55,416 nt of DNA from Oscillospiraceae bacterium (GCA_009778115.1 WRKL01000005.1:1-55416), one strand, 5' to 3'. Positions 1 through 9,684 are shown, numbered from the stretch's first letter. Numbers and translations: made by a program. The notes: generated from the sequence alone by a model not told the origin.

Positions 1-9
1 AAAATGAAC

Positions 10-152
10 CCGGGGCGCTGCCCCCGGACCCCCGAGGTTTATCGCTTTTGTTTCCGGGGAGCAAAAAAGAAGCAACGCCAAATGGCATTGCTCCCCGCAA
101 ACCTCATACGACGCTCTGGTCGCTCCTTAGCGTTGCCATATCCTCCGTATGA
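10..152. repeat. Cluster of nested inverted repeats beside the recombinase gene
   Basis: Several inverted repeats are packed together. A GC-rich hairpin lies around 10-27. GAGGTTT (34-40) pairs with AAACCTC (99-105). Inside it GGGGAGCAA (56-64) pairs with TTGCTCCCC (88-96), which encloses GCC AAAT GGC (77-86). TCATACG (104-110) pairs with CGTATGA (146-152). No reading frame was recognised here. The structure could be the end of a mobile element, a recombination site or a strong terminator; the pairing is visible, the role is a guess. Confidence 0.5.
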
Positions 153-248
153 GTAAAGCATTATCAGTATAGCATGATTCAAAAGCAACTTCAACAACCT
201 AACCGCTCAAAAGGTTAAAATGTCCACACTTTGGGGTACATGTCATTT

Positions 249-836
249 TCAACCCGAATTTCCCCGCAGCAAGCGGTATTCCGCAAGTCTGCGGTAAAAA
301 GTCGCAGGACTAATCCCGCCGCACTGCTCGCAGACTTTTGAGAGTGGGATTTCCTTGTTCTCCCATGCTTTTACCAGCTCCCCGAAGTTCCCGGGAGCTT
401 TTTTGATGGGTCTGCCGAGATACTTCCCGCGGGATTTCGCAGAAGCTATCCCCTCAGCCTGCCGTTGCAGAATATACCCGCGTTCCAACTCTGCTACCGC
501 ACCAAATACGGTAAGCATGAATTTTCCCGTGGGTGTTGTAGTGTCAATCCGCTCCTTTTGGCTGATAAATTCCACACCTTTTACAATTAGCTGTTCCACC
601 AATTCAAGCAAATCCCGTGTGTTGCGGGCGAAACGGCTGATGCTTTCCACAATCACCTTGTCACCCGATTGAACAGTAGACATCAACCGCTGTAACTGCG
701 GGCGTTTGGTGTCTTTCCCACTTTGCTTCTCGATGAAGAGCCGTTCCGCCGGAATACCGAGAGCGGTCATGAAATCTAACTGCCGATTTTCGTTTTGGTC
801 GATAGAAGAAATGCGAATATAGCCATAAGTATTCAT
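249..836 (-). CDS. Serine recombinase (resolvase/invertase family)
   Basis: Small serine site-specific recombinase of 195 aa, the usual size of the resolvase/invertase group. It cuts and rejoins DNA through a phosphoserine link. The N-terminal catalytic domain (about 1-140) begins Y-G-Y-I-R-I-S-S with Arg8 and the likely nucleophile Ser10. It carries the conserved ISRFARN and VAELERG segments. The last 50 residues (K-V-C-E-Q-C-G-G-I-S-P-A-T-F-Y-R-R-L) look like a helix-turn-helix DNA-binding domain. The start follows AAAGGA about 10 bases upstream. No transposase is seen next to it, so it is either the edge of an element continuing left of the window or a solitary remnant. The inverted repeats at 10-152 lie just downstream. 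The family is clear; whether it acts as resolvase or invertase is not. Confidence 0.9.
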   Translation of the reverse strand: MNTYGYIRISSIDQNENRQLDFMTALGIPAERLFIEKQSGKDTKRPQLQRLMSTVQSGDKVIVESISRFARNTRDLLELVEQLIVKGVEFISQKERIDTTTPTGKFMLTVFGAVAELERGYILQRQAEGIASAKSRGKYLGRPIKKAPGNFGELVKAWENKEIPLSKVCEQCGGISPATFYRRLAEYRLLRGNSG

Positions 837-940
837 AGTTTGTTGTTCCTTTCAAATACTGTGCTTGATTTTTAGCGGTCTTTGTTTTTCAACGCAACCT
901 GATTTCTGCGCCATTTGTCCGTACTTTCATCATTTTACTA

Positions 941-968
941 TTGACTTAACGGCAAATTCATGTATTAT
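941..968 (+). promoter_or_regulatory. Probable sigma-A promoter of bioY
   Basis: TTGACT (941-946) and TATTAT (963-968) are separated by 16 bases, about 50 bases before the bioY start. No convincing BirA-type palindrome was seen around it. Confidence 0.5.
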
Positions 969-1018
969 GTATTGTAAATGCTAAATGATAATTAAATTAA
1001 AAAGAGGAGTGGTTTGTT

Positions 1019-1594
1019 GTGAGCGAATCAGCGGCAAAAAAAGTAAACTCTAAAACCTTGGTGTTGTGCGCCATGTTCGCGGCGTTAAGCTGCGTATTGT
1101 CACCTTTTACGATTCCGATAGGTCCGATTCCTATAGGCTTCGCGCATATTGTTATTTTTACCTGTGCGGGAATGCTGGGCGCAAAGTATGCTACGGTAAG
1201 TCAAACGGTATTTGTTTTGCTGGGAATGGCGGGGCTTCCCGTATTTTCCGGTTTACGGGGCGGTTTGGGTGTCATAACAGGACCGACCGGCGGTTTTATC
1301 ATTGGCTATATCCTATGTGCGTTTGTCGTTGGTCTTTTGATTCAATGGCTCGGTAAAACTATTCCGAAATTAATATTGGCTATGTATGTTGGCTGGGGTG
1401 TCACATACATATGCGGGGTTGCGTGGTTTATGATCGTTATGCGGGATAATGAAGCATACGGTCTGAGTATCCCGGGACTTATTGCTGTATTGAATGCTTG
1501 TGTGATTCCGTTCCTTATCGGCGACGTATTCAAAACCTTATTATCGGCGCTGCTCGTCAATCGGCTTCAATTTATTACGGAAGATCCCTCTTAA
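1019..1594 (+). CDS. bioY: BioY-type biotin transporter
   Basis: Integral membrane substrate-binding (S) component for biotin uptake, used with an ECF energising module or sometimes alone. The 191-aa protein has about six hydrophobic segments and the BioY signature with GLPVFSG, RGG.G.ITGPTGG and F-I-I-G-Y (about residues 72-98). Length matches the family. The start is GTG at 1019 with the ribosome site AAAGAGGAG 9 bases upstream. EcfA/EcfT genes are not in this window. The glycosidase-like gene follows after about 60 bases on the same strand, but a functional link is not evident. Confidence 0.92.
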   Translation: MSESAAKKVNSKTLVLCAMFAALSCVLSPFTIPIGPIPIGFAHIVIFTCAGMLGAKYATVSQTVFVLLGMAGLPVFSGLRGGLGVITGPTGGFIIGYILCAFVVGLLIQWLGKTIPKLILAMYVGWGVTYICGVAWFMIVMRDNEAYGLSIPGLIAVLNACVIPFLIGDVFKTLLSALLVNRLQFITEDPS

Positions 1595-1655
1595 TTAATT
1601 CTTATGGGGGTATTGAAAATTAGTGTAAAGCATAATGAAAGGCAGGTTCTTGCAA

Positions 1656-3854
1656 ATGGAGTTCTACGATAGACATGAGGAACGCACGGGCGTACAGGAA
1701 AGCAGGATGTACAACTCAAAAATTGATGTTCAATGCGATTTTGTGATGGTGTATGGTATTGATGATTCATTTGAGGAAAGAGTTGCGGAGTTTCGTAAAC
1801 GGGGCTATATTATACATCTCATGACCGGAGTGGCATGGGGTAAATATGTTGATTATCTGGAAGGACGTTTCGACGGAAGGGAACACTGGGATGAAGGGCA
1901 GCTAAGACGTAACGGCAGTGGTTTTTCTCATGGCAAAAATACCCCGTACATGGTTCCTACGATCGCCTTTTCCAACTATTTGGTAAGCATTCTCAAGCGT
2001 GCGGTCGATGCGGGCGTGGAAGCGATCCATATGGAAGAGCCCGAATTTTGGGTAGATTCCGGCTATTCGGATGCGTTCAAACGCGAATGGGAAATGTATT
2101 ATCACGAGCCATGGCAGGATCCCGTAAGTTCCGCTGATGCACAGTTTAGGGCGTCCAAGCTTAAATCACATATGTATGCGCGCACACTGGACCGGCTCTC
2201 TGCGGAATTGAAAGAATACGCAAAAATCAAATACGGACGTTCGCTGCGTTTTTATGTACCCACGCATTCGCTGATAAATTATACCCATTGGAGAATCGTT
2301 TCGCCCGAAGGCGCACTCATAGACATTCCCGGGGTTGACGGCTATATTGCACAGATTTGGACAGGCACATCCAGGACCCGGAACGTTTATGAGGGTATTT
2401 TTAAGGAACGCACTTTCGAAACAGCGTTTTTGGAATACGGTGTCATGCAGGAACTTGTGCGCGGCACCGGCAAACGTATGTGGTTTTTACACGATCCGAT
2501 CGAAGACAACCCAAGGCACGATTGGGAGGATTACCGCTCTAACTATTTCAAGACGGTGGCTGCATCACTTTTTCATCCGAATGTACACCATTTCGAAGTC
2601 TGCCCGTGGCCGAACCGCGTGATGCACGGAAAATATCCGCGCGGAGATAACGGTATTTCAATACCTGCAGACTATGCGACTAATATGCTCACCATAATGC
2701 ATACTCTGCGTGATATGAAACAGACCGAATACGGTTTCGACGGCGGAATGAAGACCGTGGGTGTGCTGATGGCGGATTCAGGTATGTTCCAACGTCAGAT
2801 CATTGATACTCAATTCAAGAAAAACGAATCGGAAAACAAAGAAACGCTGGTAGACGGACACCCGATAGCAGCCGTCAGCAACGATGACAAAACGAACGAC
2901 ATAGCCTGCTTTAATTCGTTTTACGGCTTGACCCTGCCGTTACTTAAACAGGGGCTTTCGGTACGTCCGGTTCAGCTTGACAATGTACGCCGTTTCCCGA
3001 ATTACCTTAAAGATTACGACACCCTCATCCTCAGTTATGAATTCTTCAAGCCGGAATATCCTGATATACACAATGCGCTGGCAGGATGGGTAAAGGAAGG
3101 CGGAACTCTGATATATGTGGGTGACGGTTCGGATATTTTCCACGACATACGTCATTGGTGGACAGAAAACGGCTACAACAACGCCTCCGAGCATCTTTCC
3201 GAGTGTTTAGGTTTGGGCAAAAATTTCACAGAAAACGGAAAATCGGCGAAAAAATCTATTACCAAGGCAGGTAAAGGCTGGGTTTGCAAAATGACCGTGG
3301 ATCCGAAAAATATTGCGCTCAAAAAACCCAAGGCCGCCGAATACCGCAATTTTGTTGAACAGGCGTTAAACGCCCGGGGGGTCAGCTGGGACAAGCGGGC
3401 CGAAATAATTTTGCGGCGCGGCAAGTATGTTATCACAGCCGTTATGGACGAATCTGAATACAGCAAACCGCATACCCTGAAAGGAACCTATTTTAACCTT
3501 TTCACTCCGCTTATTGAGATAGAGAAAGATCCCGTATTGCAACCAGGCAGTGTAGGTTTATACATTGATGCGGGTAAGATCGACAAAGGTTCAGCGGCAC
3601 AAATACTTGCGGTTTCATCCAGGGTTGCAAATTTCAAGGAAACAGAAAAGAGGATAAAATTCACCGCGATCGGACCGGAAGACGTTATGGCAAGCATGAG
3701 GATCTATCTGCCTAAAAAGCCGGAAAAAGTCAAAGCTGTTTTGAATGGTAAAGAAATAAAAATAGATTGCAAATATAACAGCAAAACTTCGACGGCACTG
3801 TTTAGGTACTGGAATTCACCGGATGGAGTAGACGTAACGATCAACAAAAGTTAA
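1656..3854 (+). CDS. Putative glycoside hydrolase-like protein (TIM-barrel plus Rossmann-like domain)
   Basis: Large cytoplasmic protein (732 aa from this start) without a signal peptide. Numbering here counts from the ATG at 1635. The first 370 residues look like a (beta/alpha)8 glycosidase barrel: acidic motif H-M-E-E-P-E-F-W (132-139), Y-V-P-T-H-S (208-212), and H-F-E-V-C-P-W-P (319-326) near the end of the barrel, where nucleophile glutamates often lie. A Rossmann/GATase-like part follows (about 373-520, VGVLMADSG... and GGTLIYVGDGSD), a layout reminiscent of GH42-type enzymes. The C-terminus is beta-rich. The ATG at 1656 is preferred because GGCAGG lies 9 bases before it, while the ATG at 1635 has no ribosome site. 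I cannot assign a CAZy family or substrate; an inactive relative is possible. Confidence 0.5.
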   Translation: MEFYDRHEERTGVQESRMYNSKIDVQCDFVMVYGIDDSFEERVAEFRKRGYIIHLMTGVAWGKYVDYLEGRFDGREHWDEGQLRRNGSGFSHGKNTPYMVPTIAFSNYLVSILKRAVDAGVEAIHMEEPEFWVDSGYSDAFKREWEMYYHEPWQDPVSSADAQFRASKLKSHMYARTLDRLSAELKEYAKIKYGRSLRFYVPTHSLINYTHWRIVSPEGALIDIPGVDGYIAQIWTGTSRTRNVYEGIFKERTFETAFLEYGVMQELVRGTGKRMWFLHDPIEDNPRHDWEDYRSNYFKTVAASLFHPNVHHFEVCPWPNRVMHGKYPRGDNGISIPADYATNMLTIMHTLRDMKQTEYGFDGGMKTVGVLMADSGMFQRQIIDTQFKKNESENKETLVDGHPIAAVSNDDKTNDIACFNSFYGLTLPLLKQGLSVRPVQLDNVRRFPNYLKDYDTLILSYEFFKPEYPDIHNALAGWVKEGGTLIYVGDGSDIFHDIRHWWTENGYNNASEHLSECLGLGKNFTENGKSAKKSITKAGKGWVCKMTVDPKNIALKKPKAAEYRNFVEQALNARGVSWDKRAEIILRRGKYVITAVMDESEYSKPHTLKGTYFNLFTPLIEIEKDPVLQPGSVGLYIDAGKIDKGSAAQILAVSSRVANFKETEKRIKFTAIGPEDVMASMRIYLPKKPEKVKAVLNGKEIKIDCKYNSKTSTALFRYWNSPDGVDVTINKS

Positions 3855-3889
3855 TCTGCGAAATCTTTGATAAACTTTTCGTTGCAAAT

Positions 3890-3948
3890 AAAAAAACCGT
3901 TGCATAAAGCACCGTTGCATAAAGCAACGGAAGCGAGCCCGGTTTTTC
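3890..3948. terminator. Terminator after the glycosidase-like gene, with a 15-bp tandem duplication
   Basis: CCGTTGC (3912-3918) pairs with GCAACGG (3924-3930), enclosed by an A-rich AAAAACC left arm and GGTTTTT right arm (ending about 3947). The 15-base unit CCGTTGCATAAAGCA is duplicated in tandem (3897-3911 and 3912-3926), so two alternative stems are possible. Confidence 0.6.
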
Positions 3949-3967
3949 TATATTATAAAAATAATTT

Positions 3968-3999
3968 GCCGCCCCGGTTAAAATTTTAACCGGGGCGGC
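3968..3999 (-). terminator. Terminator of asnB: perfect 16-bp-arm palindrome
   Basis: GCCGCCCCGGTTAAAA (3968-3983) is the exact reverse complement of 3984-3999. It lies 5 bases past the asnB stop; on the minus strand it is followed by an AT-rich run ending in T5. A very stable hairpin closing the minus-strand operon. Confidence 0.85.
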
Positions 4000-4004
4000 A
4001 ATGT

Positions 4005-5834
4005 TTAATTTTCATGATTTTCATCGAAATATTGTTCGTGCCATATTAAAAACATAAATATAGTCCATATCTTACGGCTATTGTCCGCCTTACCCTGCTT
4101 ATGCCTGTATAAAAGTTTTAGCAAAACTTCGGTATGAAAATATTTTTTTGAGGCATGTCCGGTGAAATAACTTTTCACAATATTAAAATACTTGTCGTCT
4201 TTCAGCCATATGCGTATCGGCACAGGAAAACCGAGTTTTTTTCTCATTGCGGATTTATCAGGCAAATGGGCTTTTGCAGCCTGCCGGAACGCGTATTTTG
4301 TACCTTTTTTGTTAACACGATAGTTTACCGGGATTTTTGATGCAGTTCGGAAAACCTCTTTATCCAAATACGGCACCCTGACTTCCAAAGAATGTGCCAT
4401 GCTCATTTTGTCCGCTTTCAGCAGTATATCTCCCGTCATCCAAAGATTAATATCTAATAATTGCATTTTAGTTATATCGTCGTGATTTTTATATCTTTTG
4501 AAATAAGGACGCGTTATTGATTCCGGCGGTATATTATTCTGTGTATTTTTTAAAATCTTTTCCCGTTCTTTTGGGTTGAAGATATATGCGTTTCCTATAT
4601 ACCGTTCGTCCAGTGTTTTACTGCCCCTGATAAAAAAATTTTTACCCTTTAGGTTAAAAGGAATAAGTAAGGCTGTTTTTCCGAAAAATCTACGGATAGG
4701 TTTGGGTAAAAAATTAAATAATCTTAGACTGATAGGTTCTCTATATATATTGTAGCCGCCAAAAAGTTCATCAGCTCCCTCGCCCGACAATGCGATTTTT
4801 ACATATTTTGATGCTATGCGGCTAACAAAGTACAAAGCGACCGCCGAGGGATCAGCTAACGGTTCGTCCATATGATACTGTACTTTCGGGAGATGCTCCC
4901 AGTATTCTTCCGTTGTTATGATCTCAGAATGATTTTTAACACCGATAGCTTTGGATAATTCTTTTGCGTAAGGTATTTCGTTATACTTTTCATAATCAAA
5001 TCCAACGGTAAAAGTCTTTTTCCCTTTGAAACACGCTGCTGCATAACTTGAGTCAATGCCGCCGGACAAAAAAGAACCTACTTCTACATCGCTGACTTGT
5101 TGATGCAGCTGAATAGAACGGCTGACGGTTTTGTCTATATCCGCGGTAATTTGCGCTAAGGTTAACGGTTCAGGTTTGTAATCGGGCTCAAAATAACGGT
5201 TTGTCGTAATTTTACCGTCTTCATATATCAGCCTGTGACCGGGCTTTAGCTTATAAACGCTTTTAAAAAATGTTTCATCTAACACCGAATATTGGAATGT
5301 AAGATAATGAGCGAGAGCTTTTGTGTTCAATTCCTTAACAAAATCGGGATGAGCTAAAAAACTTTTTATTTCGGAACCGAACAAAAACAGACCGTTGCGA
5401 TAATAATAATACAAAGGCTTAATGCCGAAATAGTCCCGGGCAAACAGCAGCCGTTTTTTAATAATATCATATATCGCAAACGAAAACATCCCGCGCAGAT
5501 ATGTGACAAAATCGTCGCCATGTTCTTCATAGGCGTGGATCAAAACTTCGGTATCTGTGTGGGTGGTAAAAATATGCCCTTTTTCGGTTAATTGCTCTTT
5601 GAGTTCGGCATAATTATATATTTCGCCGTTGAAAACAATAACGATGGTTTTATCCTCGTTGAAAATAGGCTGGTTTCCGTCCTCTAATCCTATAATGGAT
5701 AGTCTTCGCATACCCAGCGAAACATCATCGCTCAAATATCGCCCCTCCGAGTCAGGACCGCGATGTTCGATTCTTTTTAACATTGCAGATAAAATTTCCG
5801 TATTATTTGCGTTAAATCCTGCGATCCCGCACAT
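4005..5834 (-). CDS. asnB: Asparagine synthetase (glutamine-hydrolysing)
   Basis: Converts aspartate, glutamine and ATP to asparagine, glutamate, AMP and PPi. The 609-aa protein has the N-terminal class II glutaminase domain starting M-C-G-I-A-G-F (Cys2 is the nucleophile after Met removal; R-G-P-D at 25-28, N-G-E-I-Y-N-Y at 69-75). The C-terminal synthetase domain has the PP-loop S-G-G-I-D-S-S (257-263) and S-G-E-G-A-D-E-L-F-G-G. Length fits the family. The start follows AAAGGAG. It lies 16 bases after purL on the same strand, so the two glutamine amidotransferases are probably co-transcribed. A terminator follows at 3968-3999. Confidence 0.96.
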   Translation of the reverse strand: MCGIAGFNANNTEILSAMLKRIEHRGPDSEGRYLSDDVSLGMRRLSIIGLEDGNQPIFNEDKTIVIVFNGEIYNYAELKEQLTEKGHIFTTHTDTEVLIHAYEEHGDDFVTYLRGMFSFAIYDIIKKRLLFARDYFGIKPLYYYYRNGLFLFGSEIKSFLAHPDFVKELNTKALAHYLTFQYSVLDETFFKSVYKLKPGHRLIYEDGKITTNRYFEPDYKPEPLTLAQITADIDKTVSRSIQLHQQVSDVEVGSFLSGGIDSSYAAACFKGKKTFTVGFDYEKYNEIPYAKELSKAIGVKNHSEIITTEEYWEHLPKVQYHMDEPLADPSAVALYFVSRIASKYVKIALSGEGADELFGGYNIYREPISLRLFNFLPKPIRRFFGKTALLIPFNLKGKNFFIRGSKTLDERYIGNAYIFNPKEREKILKNTQNNIPPESITRPYFKRYKNHDDITKMQLLDINLWMTGDILLKADKMSMAHSLEVRVPYLDKEVFRTASKIPVNYRVNKKGTKYAFRQAAKAHLPDKSAMRKKLGFPVPIRIWLKDDKYFNIVKSYFTGHASKKYFHTEVLLKLLYRHKQGKADNSRKIWTIFMFLIWHEQYFDENHEN

Positions 5835-5850
5835 TGCTACGCTCCTTTTA

Positions 5851-8800
5851 CTATTTAAAGTAATCTATTCCGCCTTCGAAGAGGGGTAAAACCTTATTTC
5901 CGGGTATATTCCTTGCCGTATATTCGTTATACCGTTCAGTATGCGCCATTTTTCCCAATACACGCCCGTCCGGGCTGCATATACCCTCGATCGCCCATAC
6001 GGAACCGTTTGGATTGCAAGAAATGTCCATTGAAGGGTTGCCGTTATGGTCGGCGTATTGAAAAGAAATCTGATTATTTGCCTTTAGAGCTTTCAACATT
6101 TGCGGCGATGCGGTAAAACGTCCCTCGCCATGAGATACAGGCTGAACAGTTACTTCACCGACAGTACATTTGGAAAGCCACGGGGAAGCCGCAGAAGCTA
6201 CACGGGTCGAAACATATAATGATTGATGCCGTCCGATACGGTTGAATGTCAGGGTGGGACAATCGGGAGTCATATTTCTGATTTGACCGTAAGGGAGCAG
6301 TCCCAGTTTTATCAACGCTTGAAAACCGTTGCATATACCTAAAATCAAGCCGTCCCTGTTTTCGATTAATTCCCGGACAGATTCGGTTAAGCGGGGATTT
6401 CGCAGGAGAGATACAATAAATTTCCCCGAACCGTCCGGCTCGTCGCCGCCTGAAAATCCGCCCGGAAAAACGATCATTTGAGCAGAAGTTATTGCTTTTT
6501 CCAGCGCATTAACAGAGGATTGTAATTGATCAGGTGTTAAATTGCGGATCAGCACAACCTCGCAAATACCGCCTGCACGCTCTATTGCTGCCGCTGTATC
6601 GTATTCGCAATTTGTTCCGGGGAAAACGGGGATAATAGCTTTGGGTTTTGCAAAAGACGATCCCTTTCTCGGCACCGCCTGTTTCGTGTCGGAAATTATA
6701 GGGATGTCGCCGGACTGTTCCGTTTTTACCGGAAATACTTTCTCCAGCGGAGATTCCCATGCGCTGCGAATATCTTTCAACGGCAAAACGGTTTCGTTTA
6801 ATTCGAGTACGGGAGTTTTTTGTGTATAGCCTATTAACCGGAAGCCGTTCAGTTTGTCTGAGGATTCAAACAATATTGAACCCCATTGGCGGTCAAAGAA
6901 TTCATCGTTTACGATAGTAGAATCGTTCCTAATGCTGGAAAAGCCGATCATATTACCCATTGCCATTTTTATTATTCCGCCGTAGACACCGCTGGACTCA
7001 CATGACCATGCCGACAAAACTTTTCTCTCGCGGCACAATTTGACGTAAGTTTCCCATAAGTTCCTTAATGCCGCATAATCCGGCAGTCCATCCGAATCCA
7101 TCGGTGTTTCCAGCAAATAAACAGGATTTTCTGTGCCTTTAAATTCCGGGCTTATCAGTTCTTTTGCATCACATACTCCGACAGCGAACGATATTAATGT
7201 GGGCGGCACATCCAGATCCCCGTAACTGCCGGACATAGAATCTTTGCCGCCAATCGCTGCAAGATTCAACCCCATTTGCGCCGAAAAAGCTCCCAGCATA
7301 GCGGCGAACGGCTTACCCCAGCGAACCGGATCGTCATTAGTGCGCGGAAAATATTCCTGCAATGAAAGATGTATTGTATCCGGATTGATACCCGATGCAA
7401 CCAACTTAGCCGCGGAGGACAATACAGCCCAAGCCGAACCGCCAAAAGGATCCTTTTCGGTGAAGTACGGGTCAAACCCATATGCCATGACCGAAGCGGT
7501 CCGCGTTTTAAGCGCGGGAATCATAGCCGCCATAACTTGCAGTTCTGTTAGTGCGTATTTTCCGCCGAACGGCATGAAAACGCTTGCGGTGCCGATAGAA
7601 CTGTCAAAACGTTCGACCAGACCTTTTTGCGAACAAAAATTCAAATCATTGCATAGCCGGAAAATCTTTTCTTTCAATGTCATTGCGGCTGACGGCGTCT
7701 TTTTTTTGGACAACATCGGAACCGTGACGGCGGCATTTCGTTCCGCTCCGTTTGTATTTAAGAATTCTCTTTCAATATCCACAATTTTTTTACCGCGCCA
7801 GACCATAACAAGCCGTTGTTTTTCGGTCACACGGGCTACCGCAGTTGCTTCGATATTCTCCATTTCGGCGTAACGGATCAGGGCAGGGAGGTCGTTCTCC
7901 GACACTACCGCCGCCATACGTTCCTGGGATTCGGATACGGCAAGCTCTGTTCCGTCCAAACCCTCATATTTTACGGGAATAACATCCAAATCAATTTCAA
8001 CACCGCCGGCAAGTTCGCCAATCGCAACCGAAGCTCCGCCGGCACCGAAATCATTGCAGCGTTTGATCAATCCGGTTACGTCCGGATTTCGGAATAATCG
8101 TTGAAGCTTTCGTTCCTGCGGTGCGTTGCCTTTTTGAACTTCTGCCGCGCATACGGATGCAGTATCTGTTCCGTGTGTTTTGGATGAGCCGGTAGCTCCG
8201 CCGATGCCGTCCCGGCCGGTACGTCCGCCCAGCAGAACTACAATGTCGCCCGGAGACGGGCGTTCCCGTTTTATCCAACTTTTCGGCGCGGCACCGACCA
8301 CCGCTCCCGTTTCAAGACGTTTTGCGATATATCCGTTATGGTACAATTCTTTGACATAGCCGGTGGCAAGTCCTATTTGATTACCGTAGGATGAAAAGCC
8401 TTCGGCGGCGGTAATGGTAAGCTTGCGTTGCGGCAATTTTCCCGGCAGGGTGTTTTCCAGCGGACTTCCGGGATCGCCCGCACCCGTGATCCGCATGGCT
8501 TGATAAACATAAGCCCGTCCCGAAAGGGGGTCGCGTATTGCGCCGCCAATACAGGTGGATGCGCCGCCGTAGGGTTCTATTTCGGTAGGATGGTTATGAG
8601 TTTCGTTCTTAAAGAATAAAAGCCAGTCTTCCTGACCGTGTGCGAAATCCGCTTTTATTTGTATGGTACAGGCATTGTTTTCCTCGGATATATCGAGCAT
8701 GGGTAATTTACCCTGACCGCTAAAATGCCGCATGGCGGCGGTAGCTATACCCATCATGGTTACGGGTCTTTTTCCGTTGACGGATAAAAACGAATCAAAA

Positions 8801-9549
8801 GCCTTTTGCACTCGCGCATCTTTAATTTTCACCGAATTAATGACGGTATTGAAAGTTGTGTGACGACAATGATCTGACCAATATGTGTCTATAACCCGCA
8901 GCTCGGTCAGGGTAGGATCGCGTTGTTCGTGCTGAAAATACGCTTTGATTAAACGAAGATCGTCAGAAGACATAGCCAAATCTAATTTTTCCTTTAGCTC
9001 GTCCGGCTGTTCTGTTTTTTTAAAACCTTTTAGGACAGGTATATCCGGGGGTGATTGAAGATTTTTGACCGTCAGCGTATCAGGTTTTTCCGGAGAAGCT
9101 TCCTGATATTCTAACGGGTTTATTATATATGCCTTGACACGGTTAAACTCAAGATCGTCAATGCCGCTGAAAGCATAAACATAAGCCGTTTTAACGACGG
9201 GCCGGTTTCCGCTGACAAGTATTTGGATGCATTGTTCGCACGAGTCGGCGCGGACATCATACTGACCGGGCAGCGGTTCAATGTACAATAAACGGGTTTT
9301 TGCCGGCAAAGGGGGAAGATGTTCTTCGTAATAAACATCGCTCATAGGCTCGCTAAGTACGGTGTTTATTACGGACTCCCACTGTTCATGAACAAAACCT
9401 TGCAAATCATAACGGTTAAAAATCCGTACCTGTATTTTACGCAACCCTAAAACTTCGGATAATTCGGTCTGTACAGACTTTGCGGCAACATCAAAGCCGG
9501 GTCTTTTTTCCACATAACAGCGATATATTCGTTGCATATTAAACGCCAT
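5851..9549 (-). CDS. purL: Phosphoribosylformylglycinamidine synthase, single-chain form
   Basis: Fourth step of purine synthesis: FGAR + ATP + glutamine to FGAM. The single 1232-aa chain joins the linker, two AIRS-like halves and a C-terminal class I glutaminase, so separate PurQ and PurS are not needed. Visible signatures: K-N-E-T-H-N-H-P-T in the FGAM synthase core, the glycine-rich GGASTCIGGAIRDPLSG, and in the glutaminase P-G-G-F-S-G-G-D-E, nucleophile Cys1073 in G-I-C-N-G-F-Q, and His1203/Glu1205 in K-M-A-H-T-E-R. No ribosome site is evident before the ATG at 9549; the ATG at codon 5 fits family N-termini equally well. It lies 135 bases after the malic enzyme gene with no clear terminator between, so it may be read from the upstream operon or its own weak promoter. 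Confidence 0.95.
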   Translation of the reverse strand: MAFNMQRIYRCYVEKRPGFDVAAKSVQTELSEVLGLRKIQVRIFNRYDLQGFVHEQWESVINTVLSEPMSDVYYEEHLPPLPAKTRLLYIEPLPGQYDVRADSCEQCIQILVSGNRPVVKTAYVYAFSGIDDLEFNRVKAYIINPLEYQEASPEKPDTLTVKNLQSPPDIPVLKGFKKTEQPDELKEKLDLAMSSDDLRLIKAYFQHEQRDPTLTELRVIDTYWSDHCRHTTFNTVINSVKIKDARVQKAFDSFLSVNGKRPVTMMGIATAAMRHFSGQGKLPMLDISEENNACTIQIKADFAHGQEDWLLFFKNETHNHPTEIEPYGGASTCIGGAIRDPLSGRAYVYQAMRITGAGDPGSPLENTLPGKLPQRKLTITAAEGFSSYGNQIGLATGYVKELYHNGYIAKRLETGAVVGAAPKSWIKRERPSPGDIVVLLGGRTGRDGIGGATGSSKTHGTDTASVCAAEVQKGNAPQERKLQRLFRNPDVTGLIKRCNDFGAGGASVAIGELAGGVEIDLDVIPVKYEGLDGTELAVSESQERMAAVVSENDLPALIRYAEMENIEATAVARVTEKQRLVMVWRGKKIVDIEREFLNTNGAERNAAVTVPMLSKKKTPSAAMTLKEKIFRLCNDLNFCSQKGLVERFDSSIGTASVFMPFGGKYALTELQVMAAMIPALKTRTASVMAYGFDPYFTEKDPFGGSAWAVLSSAAKLVASGINPDTIHLSLQEYFPRTNDDPVRWGKPFAAMLGAFSAQMGLNLAAIGGKDSMSGSYGDLDVPPTLISFAVGVCDAKELISPEFKGTENPVYLLETPMDSDGLPDYAALRNLWETYVKLCRERKVLSAWSCESSGVYGGIIKMAMGNMIGFSSIRNDSTIVNDEFFDRQWGSILFESSDKLNGFRLIGYTQKTPVLELNETVLPLKDIRSAWESPLEKVFPVKTEQSGDIPIISDTKQAVPRKGSSFAKPKAIIPVFPGTNCEYDTAAAIERAGGICEVVLIRNLTPDQLQSSVNALEKAITSAQMIVFPGGFSGGDEPDGSGKFIVSLLRNPRLTESVRELIENRDGLILGICNGFQALIKLGLLPYGQIRNMTPDCPTLTFNRIGRHQSLYVSTRVASAASPWLSKCTVGEVTVQPVSHGEGRFTASPQMLKALKANNQISFQYADHNGNPSMDISCNPNGSVWAIEGICSPDGRVLGKMAHTERYNEYTARNIPGNKVLPLFEGGIDYFK

Positions 9550-9582
9550 GCCGGGTTACATGAGGAGAATACGCATTAAAAA

Positions 9583-9621
9583 CAGTATGCCGCAACAGTA
9601 TGCCGCCGCTCTGCCGCAACA
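9583..9621. repeat. Short tandem repeat upstream of purL
   Basis: The 13-base unit CAGTATGCCGCAA (9583-9595) recurs as CAGTATGCCGCCG (9596-9608) and then as a diverged CTCTGCCGCAACAG. It lies in the 135-base gap between the malic enzyme gene and purL. Role unknown. Confidence 0.5.
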
Positions 9622-9684
9622 GGCACTATTCACGCAGACCCGGTTTCTTTCTTTTAGTATTTTTTATTTTGTGAAGACGGGATA

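Noticed and set aside
941-1018. BirA operator upstream of bioY
   Set aside because: Only half-site-like TTGTAAA was found; no matching inverted arm at proper spacing.
7244-7873. 209-codon open frame on the plus strand
   Set aside because: Antisense to the PurL core; low-complexity translation and no start signals.
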